DNA from: Dokdonia donghaensis DSW-1
Lineage (GTDB): Bacteria > Bacteroidota > Bacteroidia > Flavobacteriales > Flavobacteriaceae
DNA: 64,000 bases
Reading direction: 5' to 3'
NCBI RefSeq assembly: GCF_001653755.1
Contig: NZ_CP015125.1
Span: 618,001 to 682,000 of the forward strand
Shown: positions 25,986 to 35,262 of the stretch, in pieces
How the letters are laid out: each line of letters begins with the position of its first letter
Numbering within the stretch: position 1 is the stretch's first letter
The notes under the pieces: generated by a model
The model's input: the letters and a program-made list of their open reading frames with translations, nothing else
Databases searched by the model: none
Told to the model about the DNA's origin: nothing
Made by a program: the position numbers and the translations under genes

Positions 25986-28316
25986 TTAAAAATCTAACTC
26001 ATCTGGAAGCTCATCGTTTACACCTTCACTTTTATAATTATCACAATCTATGGTAATCGAAAGATCTTTAGGCTTATCAAACTCACTTTTTGAGATTTTT
26101 AAATCCTTGTTTTCATAAACGTCTTTCATATACATACCCCAGATAGGTAGTGCCATTGTAGCTCCCTGACCATAATTAATACCTGGGAAGTGTACCGCAC
26201 GATCATCTCCTCCTACCCACACACCAGTAACGAGGTTTGGAACAATACCCATAAACCATCCATCACTTTGGTTTTGAGTTGTACCCGTTTTACCAGCAAT
26301 TGCGTTTGTAAATCCATAAGGATACCCTGTTACTGCTTTTCTATACACAGGGTCTTTGCCTCTCCAAGTATGACGTAATCTTGATCCAGAACCAGATCGG
26401 GTTACTCCCTCCATCATCTGTAAAGTTACATAAGCAGACTCTGCACTTAGTACATCACGTGTTTCTGGCACGTGCTGGTAAAGAATAGTCCCGTTTTTAT
26501 CTTGTATAGTACTTACTATTTGTGGTTTTACATATACCCCTTGATTTGCAAAAGCCCCGTATGCAGAGACCATCTCATAAAGACTTAAATCTGCAGTTCC
26601 TAAAGCAATAGATGGTACCGCAGGAATTTTACTAGTGTCTACCCCTAGCTTGCTTACTAAGTCAATTACTGGCTCTGGGCCTACTTTATCCATTAGTCTA
26701 GCAGATACTGTGTTTACAGATTCAGCAAGTGCTTTTTTCATTGTGATCATTCCACCCATCTCGCCTCCAGAGTTTTCTGGACACCAGTCTTTAGTATTAC
26801 CGTGACTTCCTGCCGCAATACAATAAATAGTGTTAGGCAAGGTGTCACAAGGAGAGATTTTGAGTTGATCTACCGCTGTGGCATATAAAAATGGCTTAAA
26901 GGTAGATCCCACTTGTCTCTTTCCTAACTGTACGTGATCGTACTGAAAGTGTGTCATATTATTACCTCCTACCCAGGCACGTACTTCACCGGTTTGTGGC
27001 ACCATAGACATCATACCGGTACGTAAAAACTTTTTGTAATAGCGTATAGAGTCACGAGGAGTCATTACTGTATCAATCTCACCTCCCCAAGAGAAGATAG
27101 TCATATCTGTCTTTATATCAAAAGACTTTCTTATTGCATCTTCAGACTTTCCTTGCGCTTTCATTTTACGCCATCTAGAAGAACTTTTTATCGCGTTGTT
27201 AAAAATTCTGTCTACATCCTCTTCTTCTATATCTCTAAAAGGAGCCGTTTTATTTTTTTCGTTTTGTCTATCAAACTCTTTTTGTAATCTAGGCATATGG
27301 GCTGCAACAGCATCCTCTGCTATTTTTTGCATACGCGAGTCTATGGTAGTGGTAATGGTAAGACCATCTCTATAAATATTGTAATAAGTAAGATTACCTT
27401 CTAAGTCCTCACCCTTTGGGTTTTCTTTTATCCAAGAAGCCATAAACTTCTTGAGGTTTTCTCTAAAGTAGGTAGCAATACCATCTGCGTGGCCTTCTGG
27501 TGTAAACTTCACCTCCATAGGTAGCGCTTGCAGGGAGTCTTTTTCGGCAGTGGTGATCATACCGTTTTTCTCCATCTGCTTGAATACCTGATTACGTCTT
27601 CCTAGAGATTTTTCTCTAGAAATTTTACGATAAGGGTTGTACTGACGAGGGTTTTTAAGCATCGCAACAATTACTGCGCTCTCGTGTAGCTCAAGATCTT
27701 CTACATCCTTATTAAAATAAATACGTGCGGCAGAGCTTACCCCTATAGCATTAAACAAGAAGTCTTGTTTATTAAGATACATTGCAATAATTTCTTGCTT
27801 TGTATACTGCCTCTCAAGACGAGTTGCGATAACATACTCCTTGATTTTTTGAGCATAACGCTTCCATCCTCTAGCCGCTTGACCTGTAAATAAAAGCTTT
27901 GCAAGCTGCTGTGTGACTGTACTTGCCCCACCCTTTTGACCTAAATAAGCAAAGGCTCTTGTAGTCCCTCTAAAGTCTATACCAGAGTGGTCATAATAAC
28001 GCTCATCTTCTGTAGCAACGAGAGCATCTACTAGGTTTTGTGGTAATTGCTCATACTTTACAGGAGTTCTATTTTCGTTATAATAAGTTCCTAACTGTTT
28101 TCCATCTACAGAGATGATTTTTGTAGCAAGGTTACTCTCAGGGTTTTCTAACTCTTCAAAAGTAGGAAGCTCTCCAAAGGCGTTCCAGCTAGCAAGTAAA
28201 AATACGAGTACTACCAGCGCTATACCGCCCACAAAAAGTCTCCAAAACCAAGAAATATATTTACTGTAATCCCCACTACTCTCGGCAGTTTTTTTAGGAG
28301 CTTTTTTTGTTGCCAT
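25986..28316 (-). CDS. Class A penicillin-binding protein 1A
   Basis: Bifunctional peptidoglycan synthase of the cell envelope. The 776 residues have a Lys-rich cytoplasmic start and a membrane anchor near 30-45 (LFVGGIALVVLVFLLASW). The GT51 transglycosylase domain has ATEDERYYDHSGID with its catalytic Glu, and GGASTVTQQLAKLL. The transpeptidase domain has active Ser471 in GSTFKPF, SVNTVSARL for SxN, and KTGTTQNQSDGWFMG for the KTG motif. Length fits mrcA/ponA. Six bases separate it from gldH upstream, in the conserved flavobacterial order RicT-like, gldH, PBP. Confidence 0.95.
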   Translation of the reverse strand: MATKKAPKKTAESSGDYSKYISWFWRLFVGGIALVVLVFLLASWNAFGELPTFEELENPESNLATKIISVDGKQLGTYYNENRTPVKYEQLPQNLVDALVATEDERYYDHSGIDFRGTTRAFAYLGQKGGASTVTQQLAKLLFTGQAARGWKRYAQKIKEYVIATRLERQYTKQEIIAMYLNKQDFLFNAIGVSSAARIYFNKDVEDLELHESAVIVAMLKNPRQYNPYRKISREKSLGRRNQVFKQMEKNGMITTAEKDSLQALPMEVKFTPEGHADGIATYFRENLKKFMASWIKENPKGEDLEGNLTYYNIYRDGLTITTTIDSRMQKIAEDAVAAHMPRLQKEFDRQNEKNKTAPFRDIEEEDVDRIFNNAIKSSSRWRKMKAQGKSEDAIRKSFDIKTDMTIFSWGGEIDTVMTPRDSIRYYKKFLRTGMMSMVPQTGEVRAWVGGNNMTHFQYDHVQLGKRQVGSTFKPFLYATAVDQLKISPCDTLPNTIYCIAAGSHGNTKDWCPENSGGEMGGMITMKKALAESVNTVSARLMDKVGPEPVIDLVSKLGVDTSKIPAVPSIALGTADLSLYEMVSAYGAFANQGVYVKPQIVSTIQDKNGTILYQHVPETRDVLSAESAYVTLQMMEGVTRSGSGSRLRHTWRGKDPVYRKAVTGYPYGFTNAIAGKTGTTQNQSDGWFMGIVPNLVTGVWVGGDDRAVHFPGINYGQGATMALPIWGMYMKDVYENKDLKISKSEFDKPKDLSITIDCDNYKSEGVNDELPDELDF

Positions 28317-28322
28317 AGTTAT

Positions 28323-28799
28323 TTATTCTTGTTTTTCTATGCGTAAGCCTACTTCGGTAAGTCCTTCAAGATTTGCATCTCCATCTATATTACCGTTTTT
28401 TCTCACTGCGTGCTTTATGGTAAAGGTGTAGGTTCCGCTTTCGCGAAAGCGTACTCCTTCTCTATATATTAATTTACTTTCTTTTATATCTCCAAAACCG
28501 TCTCCCATCCAGGTGCCATCTGGGTTTGCCATCTCATACTCTAGCGTATCTGTAATGGTTCTTCCACGCGGAAACTGCATTTCTGTTATTAAAAACAGGT
28601 TGCTGTACGGGTATTCATTATTGTTGCGCACAGTGATAAATGTGTCGTATACCTGCATACTGTCTAGCTCTGTAACTTCTAGCACAACGGGCTCATCTAT
28701 CTTCCAAGAGTCGCCTAGAGAAATGTAACTATGGTACACTTGCTTTGAATCGCAAGAGGCACAAAGTATGATGAGTATACCTAGTAATACGTTACGCAT
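28323..28799 (-). CDS. gldH: Gliding motility lipoprotein GldH
   Basis: Envelope lipoprotein needed for gliding in flavobacteria. I place the start at the Met of MRNVLLGILIILCASCDSK, which gives a 158-residue protein with a clean lipoprotein signal and the lipobox cysteine in CASCDS. An upstream in-frame extension would be a Lys-rich shadow of the neighbouring gene and is rejected. The body has QVYHSYISLGDSWK and YPYSNLFLITEMQFP, as in GldH. It overlaps the preceding gene by 8 bases. A palindrome copy (28437-28450) encodes RFRES within an exposed strand region. Confidence 0.9.
   Translation of the reverse strand: MRNVLLGILIILCASCDSKQVYHSYISLGDSWKIDEPVVLEVTELDSMQVYDTFITVRNNNEYPYSNLFLITEMQFPRGRTITDTLEYEMANPDGTWMGDGFGDIKESKLIYREGVRFRESGTYTFTIKHAVRKNGNIDGDANLEGLTEVGLRIEKQE
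28437..28450. repeat. Iterated palindrome, coding copy (RFRES)
   Basis: Perfect core within CGCTTTCGCGAAAGCG inside gldH; read as Arg-Phe-Arg-Glu-Ser. Confidence 0.93.
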
Positions 28800-30108
28800 T
28801 AGGTTTTGGTTTATGAGGGCGCTTTTTATTTCTGTTATTTGGTTTTGTGCCACCTTGTTTTTGTCCTTCTTTTTGAGGTTTTTGAGTGGTTTTACCCTTC
28901 TGGCCGCCTTGCTTAGGTTTTTTTGGACCTTTAGGTTGTGAGCGCTTTGCTTGTGGTTTATTATCACTATTGCTACGCTTTTTCTTGCGATTGTTACGGC
29001 GCTTGTTTGTTGTTTTTGGCTTATCAAAACGGGTGAGACTGTCTTGCCCTACCACGTTACCAAAATCTACAGTAGTCTCTACAATAAGCTCTGATGCAAA
29101 TTCTTCTAGACTTGCAACAGGTTCTTTTTTTCTGTTTGCAGTGATAATCTCATTTGCGTGATCTGTGGTGAGCTCGTGCCAGTTCATCCACTCGCCTTCA
29201 TAAGCATACCATAGTCTGCCCTGAAAGATGTCTATCTTCTGGCATACTGCTGTACCCTTCTTAGTATAAAGTTTTGTTTCTGTTTTTGGAAAACTTTTTA
29301 AGGCATCCATATAAGCGTCAAGCTCATAATTGAGACAGCACTTTAATTTACCACATTGCCCTGCAAGTTTTTGAGGGTTAAGTGATAGTTGCTGGTATCT
29401 TGCTGCACTGGTTGTTACAGATCTAAAATCTGTTAACCACGTAGAGCAACATAACTCACGACCACAAGATCCTATACCTCCCAGGCGAGCTGCCTCCTGG
29501 CGTAAACCTATCTGGCGCATCTCTATACGAGTACGGAACTCTTGTGCAAATTCTTTTATGAGCTGTCTAAAGTCTACACGATCTTCTGCTGTGTAGTAAA
29601 AAGTAGCTTTTGAAGCATCTCCTTGAAACTCTATGTCTGAGATTTTCATCTGCAGTTGTAGGCGTATTGCGATCTGTCTCGCACGTACCTTCATAGGTTC
29701 TTCCTTCTCACGAGCAGTAGTCCAGATATCTATATCACGCTGTGATGCTTTACGGTAAATTTTAAGGGTGTCTGGTGTATCTTGTTTTATTTTCTTGCGT
29801 TTCATTTGCACGCGCACAAGCTCTCCCGTGAGGGTTACCATCCCTATATCGTGACCAGACTCTGCCTGTGTCGCTACAATATCACCTATACTCAGGGTGA
29901 TTTTATCATCATTTTTATAGTAGTTCTTACGTCCGTTTTTAAACCGTACTTCTACATAGTTAAAAGCTTCTTGTCCCTCTGGAAGAGACATATTAGAAAG
30001 CCAGTCAAACACCGTAAGTTTATTACATCCATCTGTCCCGCAGGTTCCGTTGTTTTTACAACCCTTAGGAGATCCGTCTGCACCTGTGCCACAATTGCCA
30101 CACGCCAT
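28792..30108 (-). CDS. PSP1-domain protein, RicT/YaaT-like
   Basis: A 438-residue cytoplasmic protein with a PSP1 domain, homologous to RicT (YaaT) of Bacillus, a member of the Fe-S-bearing RicAFT complex affecting RNA maturation. The start is set at MACGNCGTGADG, nine codons inside the longest frame, because the Cys-rich N-terminus is the conserved part. The PSP1 core carries RQIGLRQEAARLGGIGSCGRELCCSTWL and QKLAGQCGKLKCCLNYELD, whose cysteines could hold metal. The last 80 residues are a Lys/Arg/Gln-rich low-complexity tail, probably disordered and nucleic-acid binding. Overlaps gldH by 8 bases. Confidence 0.88.
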   Translation of the reverse strand: MACGNCGTGADGSPKGCKNNGTCGTDGCNKLTVFDWLSNMSLPEGQEAFNYVEVRFKNGRKNYYKNDDKITLSIGDIVATQAESGHDIGMVTLTGELVRVQMKRKKIKQDTPDTLKIYRKASQRDIDIWTTAREKEEPMKVRARQIAIRLQLQMKISDIEFQGDASKATFYYTAEDRVDFRQLIKEFAQEFRTRIEMRQIGLRQEAARLGGIGSCGRELCCSTWLTDFRSVTTSAARYQQLSLNPQKLAGQCGKLKCCLNYELDAYMDALKSFPKTETKLYTKKGTAVCQKIDIFQGRLWYAYEGEWMNWHELTTDHANEIITANRKKEPVASLEEFASELIVETTVDFGNVVGQDSLTRFDKPKTTNKRRNNRKKKRSNSDNKPQAKRSQPKGPKKPKQGGQKGKTTQKPQKEGQKQGGTKPNNRNKKRPHKPKPNA

Positions 30109-30269
30109 ATTATTTATATTTAGAAGGTTTATCACTCTATATCAATCACTGTGACTGCAACAGTAGTGTAAACACGTTATTTTTTTGTTCAAAACTGAAC
30201 TATGGATAAAGATAGGTAATCTCAAGCGCCTTTGCCAAACAGAAAATTGTAAGTTCTCCTTCTACAGTC

Positions 30270-31301
30270 TTACTTTTTAAAAGCTAGCTTCTCAGATCTT
30301 CCTTTCTTAAATATCTTATTACTATTTCCTTTACCAGAACGTAATTTCTTTTGCTCTTCGTATGGTAGTGCGTTTATCTCTGCACACTCTGTAGAGCAGC
30401 AATTTTGGTTTGCTTTTGCACACTCTTCACATTGTATAAATAGAAGGTGGCAAGCCTCATTTGCACAGTTTACGTGCTCGTCACAAGGGTTTCCGCACTG
30501 GTGACAGTTAGAAATCACATCGTCAGAGATGCGCTCCCCACGACGATGGTCAAAAACAAAGTTTTTACCCTTAAATTTATTATCAAGCTTCTCTGCCTCT
30601 ACCTGGCGAGCATATTCTATAATACCTCCCTCAAGCTGAAACACGTTTTTAAACCCTTTATGTTTAAAATAAGCACTAGCCTTCTCACATCGTATCCCAC
30701 CGGTACAATACATTACTAGTTTTTTATCTTCTTTGTGATTTTTAAGATCTTCTTCTATAATATCAAGACTATCTCTAAAGGTATCTACATCTGGAGTGAC
30801 TGCATTTTTAAAGTGACCTATCTCACTCTCATAGTGATTGCGCATATCGACAAGCACCGTATTATCATCTTCTATGAGCTCATTAAAGGTAGATGCATTT
30901 ACGTGCACACCTTTATTAGTCACATCAAAAGTCTCATCCTCTAGTCCATCTGCCACAATCTTGTGACGCACCTTTACCTTGAGCTTTAAAAAAGATTTAT
31001 TATCCTGCTCTCTAGCTATATTGAGGCGTACATTTTCTAAGAAGTTTATACCGTCTAGGTGTTCCTTAAACTCAGTAAATCGCTTTGCCGGCACAGACAT
31101 CTGGGCATTAATCCCTTCGTGAGCGACGTATATTCTACCTAAAGCCTCCATAGCATCCCAAGCAATGAAAAGGTGATTTCTAAAAAGTTCTGGATTACCA
31201 ATTTTATGGTACTTGTAAAAGGAGAGTGTAAGACGTTCTTCTCCAGCTTGTTCTATAAGCTGGGCTCTCTCTTTTGCGCTTAGTTTATTGTACAGGTGCA
31301 T
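30270..31301 (-). CDS. trhO: tRNA uridine(34) hydroxylase, rhodanese family
   Basis: Matches TrhO (YceA), which hydroxylates uridine at position 34 of certain tRNAs using O2. The 343 residues have an N-terminal ferredoxin-like domain with YVAHEGINAQMSVP and a rhodanese domain with VLVDMRNHYESEIGHF. The active Cys199 is in VMYCTGGIRCEKA. The Cys-rich C-terminus (CHQCGNPCDEH and later CxxC pairs) probably binds zinc. It stands alone, with a 160-base gap to the next gene downstream. Upstream is a 589-base gap with a long hairpin. Confidence 0.92.
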   Translation of the reverse strand: MHLYNKLSAKERAQLIEQAGEERLTLSFYKYHKIGNPELFRNHLFIAWDAMEALGRIYVAHEGINAQMSVPAKRFTEFKEHLDGINFLENVRLNIAREQDNKSFLKLKVKVRHKIVADGLEDETFDVTNKGVHVNASTFNELIEDDNTVLVDMRNHYESEIGHFKNAVTPDVDTFRDSLDIIEEDLKNHKEDKKLVMYCTGGIRCEKASAYFKHKGFKNVFQLEGGIIEYARQVEAEKLDNKFKGKNFVFDHRRGERISDDVISNCHQCGNPCDEHVNCANEACHLLFIQCEECAKANQNCCSTECAEINALPYEEQKKLRSGKGNSNKIFKKGRSEKLAFKK

Positions 31302-31365
31302 ACTATACTTTGTTTAAGTTAAAAGAAAAATAATTGCGACAAAGGTACATTTTCTAATGTCAAGG

Positions 31366-31407
31366 CACAAAAAATGCCTTTACATCGATATAAAGGCATT
31401 TTTTGTG
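31366..31407. terminator. Long perfect hairpin, terminator-like, bidirectional
   Basis: A 17-bp perfect stem (31366-31382 with 31391-31407, CACAAAAAATGCCTTTA and its complement) around an 8-base loop. U runs lie in the stem on both strands. It lies upstream of trhO (start 31301), with no gene clearly ending at it. Confidence 0.6.
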
Positions 31408-31819
31408 AATCGTGGCTAATTCAGATTTTTACTTATTTCTTTTGTCATAAGCACTCTTTATATATCACTATGTCGCTTTGGGCCTTCCTTTTCATATGTG
31501 CGTGCATCATTTTAAAACGGACCTATGTTAAGGGAATTATTGTTTTAAACGGGTTAATAATTCAACTTTCAATACTACTTCATAGTAAAGACGCCATAAT
31601 TCTAAATGGTTGCGTGTTTAAAGAAAAGATTACATTACACACTAGCTGCTAGACATTTACTTCTCTTTTTTAATTAAAAACCTATTTATTCTACACGAGA
31701 TTGGAATAATTCCTTTTTAAATTAGTAAAGATTCCGAATTTTAGTATCTTCGCCATACAAACTTCCTATATACTTCATTTACATAAGTATATTAATTAAG
31801 AGATGATGTTGAGAACTAT

Positions 31820-31839
31820 TACGCTTTCGCGAAAGCGTA
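31820..31839. repeat. Iterated palindrome, 20-bp perfect, upstream of recA
   Basis: TACGCTTTCGCGAAAGCGTA, 51 bases before the recA ATG, probably in its leader. Confidence 0.95.
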
Positions 31840-31890
31840 CCTTGCCAAAGCCTCTTTTAAAAGTTATTTTTACAAGACAAAAAAGAAGAT

Positions 31891-32898
31891 ATGAGCAGCG
31901 AAAAAGATGCAAAACTAAAAGCCCTAAAACTCACCCTTGATAAACTAGATAAAACATATGGTAAGGGTGCCGTAATGAAAATGGGTGACCAAGCCATAGT
32001 AGATGTTGAGTCTATACCTACAGGATCTTTGGGTCTTGATGTAGCGCTGGGCGTAGGAGGATATCCTCGCGGTCGTGTTATTGAGATTTATGGTCCAGAA
32101 TCTTCTGGTAAAACAACCTTAACACTACACGCCATTGCAGAGGCACAAAAGGCTGGAGGTATTGCAGCATTTATTGATGCAGAGCACGCCTTTGATCGTT
32201 TTTATGCAGAAAAACTAGATGTAGATATAGACAACCTTATTATCTCACAACCAGATAATGGAGAGCAAGCTCTAGAGATTGCAGATAATTTGATACGCTC
32301 TGGCGCTATTGATATCGTAGTAATTGACTCTGTAGCAGCGCTTACTCCAAAAAGCGAGATAGAAGGTGAGATGGGAGACTCAAAAATGGGGCTTCACGCG
32401 AGATTAATGTCACAGGCACTACGTAAACTTACAGGATCTATAAGCAAGACTAATTGTACGGTTATCTTTATTAACCAGCTTCGTGAGAAGATTGGGGTAA
32501 TGTTTGGAAACCCAGAAACCACTACGGGTGGTAATGCTCTTAAGTTTTATGCTTCTGTACGTTTAGACATACGTCGTTCTACGCAAATAAAGGATAGCAA
32601 TGCAAACGTAATGGGTAATAAAACACGTGTTAAGATTGTTAAAAATAAAGTAGCGCCACCTTTCCGTATGGCAGAATTTGACATTATGTATGGAGAAGGA
32701 GTTTCAAAAGTAGGAGAGATTATAGATATAGGTGTGAACTATGAGATTATTAAAAAAGCTGGTTCTTGGTTTAGCTATCAAGATACTAAGCTTGGGCAAG
32801 GTAGAGATGCTGTAAAAGCACTACTGCTAGACAACCCAGATCTTATGGAAGAGCTAGAGACTAAAATACACGCCGCTATAAAAGCTAGCAACGAATAA
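31891..32898 (+). CDS. recA: Recombinase RecA
   Basis: DNA strand-exchange and SOS co-protease protein. The 335 residues include Walker A GPESSGKT at 68-75, the MAW region, GLHARLMSQALRKLTG, and loop regions INQLREKIGVMFGNPETTTGGNAL. The C-terminal acidic tail typical of proteobacteria is short here. It is a single gene followed by a strong terminator. I see no LexA-type box upstream that I can name with confidence. Confidence 0.98.
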   Translation: MSSEKDAKLKALKLTLDKLDKTYGKGAVMKMGDQAIVDVESIPTGSLGLDVALGVGGYPRGRVIEIYGPESSGKTTLTLHAIAEAQKAGGIAAFIDAEHAFDRFYAEKLDVDIDNLIISQPDNGEQALEIADNLIRSGAIDIVVIDSVAALTPKSEIEGEMGDSKMGLHARLMSQALRKLTGSISKTNCTVIFINQLREKIGVMFGNPETTTGGNALKFYASVRLDIRRSTQIKDSNANVMGNKTRVKIVKNKVAPPFRMAEFDIMYGEGVSKVGEIIDIGVNYEIIKKAGSWFSYQDTKLGQGRDAVKALLLDNPDLMEELETKIHAAIKASNE

Positions 32899-32920
32899 TT
32901 TACCCACTCATATTTTATAT

Positions 32921-32949
32921 AAAAACCTCCTGCTCAGGAGGTTTTTTTT
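32921..32949 (+). terminator. Rho-independent terminator of recA
   Basis: Stem AAAAACCTCCTG/CAGGAGGTTTTT (32921-32932 with 32935-32946) followed by a T run. It starts 22 bases after the recA stop. Confidence 0.93.
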
Positions 32950-33120
32950 ATTACCACGCAACCTTTGCACCTTTTTTGCATCTATAGATTGCAAACTAGA
33001 ATATAAAACCCCTGTTATACGAATAGACGTGATTTTACGGTATCACAAAGTGGAAGAAAGAACCCTTTAAAAAGATATCTGTTCTTATATTTATGAGAAC
33101 ATAAACAAAACCAACAACAG

Positions 33121-33666
33121 TTGAGTCAAGACCAACTCATAAAAAACTGTAAAAAGAAGCAACCTAAGGCACAGGCCGATTTATACAAGCGCTATGCGAG
33201 TGTACTCTTTTCTGTTTGTCTCAAATATGCTCCTAATTACACCGAAGCAGAAGATATTCTGCAGGATGCGTTTATAACTATTTTTGATAAAATCACTCAG
33301 TATAAAAATAAAGGTTCTTTTGAGGGCTGGTTAAAAAGGGTTGTGATAAACACAGCGTTACAGCGGTATCGCAAACCAGGAGTTTATAGTCTTGTAAATG
33401 AAGAAAATATTAAAGAGGTAGAAGTTGAGGTAGAAGAAGATGCTATCCCACTAGATTACTTACTTAGTATTATACAAGAGTTACCAGATCGTTATAGAAT
33501 GGTTTTTAACCTTTATGTAATGGATGGTTACTCACATAGAGAAATATCAGAATTGCTTACTATTTCTCAAGGCACCTCAAAGTCAAATCTTGCGCGTGCT
33601 AGAATGATATTAAAAGAAAAAATTGAGACGAGTCTGCATAGCTTGCAGACTAAATCTCACCTATAG
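33121..33666 (+). CDS. ECF-type RNA polymerase sigma factor
   Basis: A 181-residue sigma-70 family protein of the extracytoplasmic function group. Region 2 has AQADLYKRYASVLFSVC, EAEDILQDAFITIF and GSFEGWLKRVVINTALQRYRK. Region 4 has LPDRYRMVFNLYVMDGYSHREISELL and SKSNLARARMILKEKI. Translation appears to begin at TTG 33121; no ATG gives the full region 2. The next gene, two bases downstream, encodes a membrane-anchored protein that probably acts as its partner or anti-sigma factor. Confidence 0.93.
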   Translation: MSQDQLIKNCKKKQPKAQADLYKRYASVLFSVCLKYAPNYTEAEDILQDAFITIFDKITQYKNKGSFEGWLKRVVINTALQRYRKPGVYSLVNEENIKEVEVEVEEDAIPLDYLLSIIQELPDRYRMVFNLYVMDGYSHREISELLTISQGTSKSNLARARMILKEKIETSLHSLQTKSHL

Positions 33667-33668
33667 TA

Positions 33669-35108
33669 ATGAAGGAGAAGAAGAACATAGACAGACTTTT
33701 TCAAGAAAAGTTCAAAAACTTTGAAGCACACCCTAGCGAGCGTGTATGGGCAGATATTGTCAAAAATCAAAAGAAAGACAACCGCAGAGTTATACCTCTA
33801 TGGTGGAAAGTGGGTGGTATTGCCGCAGGACTAGTATTACTTTTTGGACTTGGTACATTATTGCTCCCTTCAGATTCTACTGAGGCGACTCCTCTTGTAA
33901 ATCAAGATACAATCACCACACAATCTGAAACAAATCAATCTGTAGTAAAAAATTCAATAGATACTAGAGAACAACAAACATCAGATCAAACAACGATTAC
34001 TAGCAACAAGCAGGTTATCGCTGCGACCAACTCATCTCAAAGAAATTCTCAAACAAAGAGCAACTTAACTAGTAATGCTAGTGGATTAAAGAGTGGTAAG
34101 ACATCTAGAAGTAATTCTAAAATTAACACATTGCCCCTTAGTAATGAATCAAATGGACTTATTGCGTACAGCGATATAAATAATACGACTACATCTTCTA
34201 CAGAAAAGAAGGCAACTACCACAAATCAAGTAACAAAAGATCAAAAAACAACAATAGGGAAAGAAGATAAGCCTACTACAATTGCAGCAAATGAAACTGT
34301 TGCCACAAAAGAGAAAGACCTCGTAGAAGAAGCAAAACAAATTGAACTTAACAAAGAAGAAAACACAGTTGCGCTAGAAGAAGAAAAGACAAATAACTCA
34401 AGATGGGATGTAGGTGCTGTAGCAGCACCTGTATATTATGGAGATTTTGGAGGGTCTGGGCTTGATAAGCAATTTGCAGATAATGATAAGTCTGGTGATG
34501 TAAATCTGAGTTATGGAGTACAAGTAAGTTATGCCGTCAGTCCTAAATTAAAAATACGTACTGGTGTAAACAATGTAGATCTTAGTTATAACACAAATGA
34601 TATTTCATTTTCTACTAACAGCTTGGGGCGTACACTTAGAGGAGTAAATTATGCAGATAATGCAAAAACTATTGCCATTGCAGACAATAGTACGACTCAA
34701 AATAATTTTAATGCAGAGGGCGCTATTCCAAACATTGGAGTCACTGCAAATGGGTCATTACAACAGCAACTAAGTTACCTCGAAGTACCTCTTGAAGCAG
34801 TTTATGTGATCTCAGATAAACGTGTGGGTGTATCACTAGTGGGAGGTGTAAGTACATTATTTCTTAATAATAACGAGGTAATTCTTTCATCAAACGAGTT
34901 TAGTACCAACCTAGGTACAGCAAGCGGAGTAAATGACGTAAGTTTTACTACAAACATAGGGGTAGGATTAGATTATAAAATGACAGATAAGGTCATATTT
35001 AATATAGAACCGTCACTTAAGTATCAACTCAACAGTTTTGATAACACAGTGGTAGACTTTCAGCCGTATTACTTAGGGGTATACACGGGTGTACGCTACA
35101 AGTTCTAG
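33669..35108 (+). CDS. Membrane-anchored protein with C-terminal beta-barrel-like domain, ECF partner
   Basis: A 479-residue protein coupled to the ECF sigma gene. Residues 1-45 are cytoplasmic and resemble the start of Bacteroidota anti-sigma proteins (LFQEKFKNFEAHPSERVWADI). One membrane helix follows (about 49-66, VGGIAAGLVLLFGLGTLLL), then about 190 Ser/Thr/Lys-rich low-complexity residues. The last 235 residues have alternating hydrophobic strands ending in YLGVYTGVRYKF, like an outer-membrane barrel (PF13568-like). The linker could span the periplasm, so one chain may link sigma factor control to the outer membrane. That architecture reading is inference. Confidence 0.75.
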   Translation: MKEKKNIDRLFQEKFKNFEAHPSERVWADIVKNQKKDNRRVIPLWWKVGGIAAGLVLLFGLGTLLLPSDSTEATPLVNQDTITTQSETNQSVVKNSIDTREQQTSDQTTITSNKQVIAATNSSQRNSQTKSNLTSNASGLKSGKTSRSNSKINTLPLSNESNGLIAYSDINNTTTSSTEKKATTTNQVTKDQKTTIGKEDKPTTIAANETVATKEKDLVEEAKQIELNKEENTVALEEEKTNNSRWDVGAVAAPVYYGDFGGSGLDKQFADNDKSGDVNLSYGVQVSYAVSPKLKIRTGVNNVDLSYNTNDISFSTNSLGRTLRGVNYADNAKTIAIADNSTTQNNFNAEGAIPNIGVTANGSLQQQLSYLEVPLEAVYVISDKRVGVSLVGGVSTLFLNNNEVILSSNEFSTNLGTASGVNDVSFTTNIGVGLDYKMTDKVIFNIEPSLKYQLNSFDNTVVDFQPYYLGVYTGVRYKF

Positions 35109-35194
35109 TAAGATGCTATGCCAAGTGTAGTTTACTTGGTATTAGGTTAGTTTTTTAGTTGGTTAGGTAATCATTGCGCTTGCAGTGGTAACAA

Positions 35195-35230
35195 AAAAGG
35201 CTCCGCTGGTTACGGAGCCTTTTATTTTTT
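35195..35230. terminator. Terminator after the ECF partner gene
   Basis: An 11-bp stem AAAAGGCTCCG/CGGAGCCTTTT (35195-35205 with 35213-35223) around a 7-base loop, followed by TATTTTTT. Reversed, the A run also gives a U tail for the convergent plsC gene, so it may serve both strands. Confidence 0.9.
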
Positions 35231-35241
35231 ATGGTGGTTAT

Positions 35242-35261
35242 TACGCTTTCGCGAAAGCGTA
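35242..35261. repeat. Iterated palindrome, 20-bp perfect, intergenic
   Basis: TACGCTTTCGCGAAAGCGTA, one base beyond the plsC stop codon, between it and the terminator. Confidence 0.95.
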
Positions 35262-35262
35262 C

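Larger units (their letters stand above)
31302..31890. other. 589-base gap between trhO and recA
   Basis: Largest gap in the window. It contains a 17-bp-stem hairpin (31366-31407), an AT-rich stretch with a doubtful 60-codon hydrophobic frame (31470-31652), and a palindrome copy (31820-31839) near recA. A TATCTTCG box at 31745 could be the recA -7 element. No convincing gene. Confidence 0.5.

Noticed and set aside
28800..29027. Upstream extension of gldH with a Lys/Gln-rich start
   Set aside because: It lies wholly within the RicT-like gene's Lys-rich 3' part in another frame; the lipoprotein signal begins at 28799.
31470..31652. A 60-codon hydrophobic frame in the trhO-recA gap
   Set aside because: No family resemblance, many rare hydrophobic and Cys codons, and its longer version starts inside a hairpin. 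Probably a chance frame.
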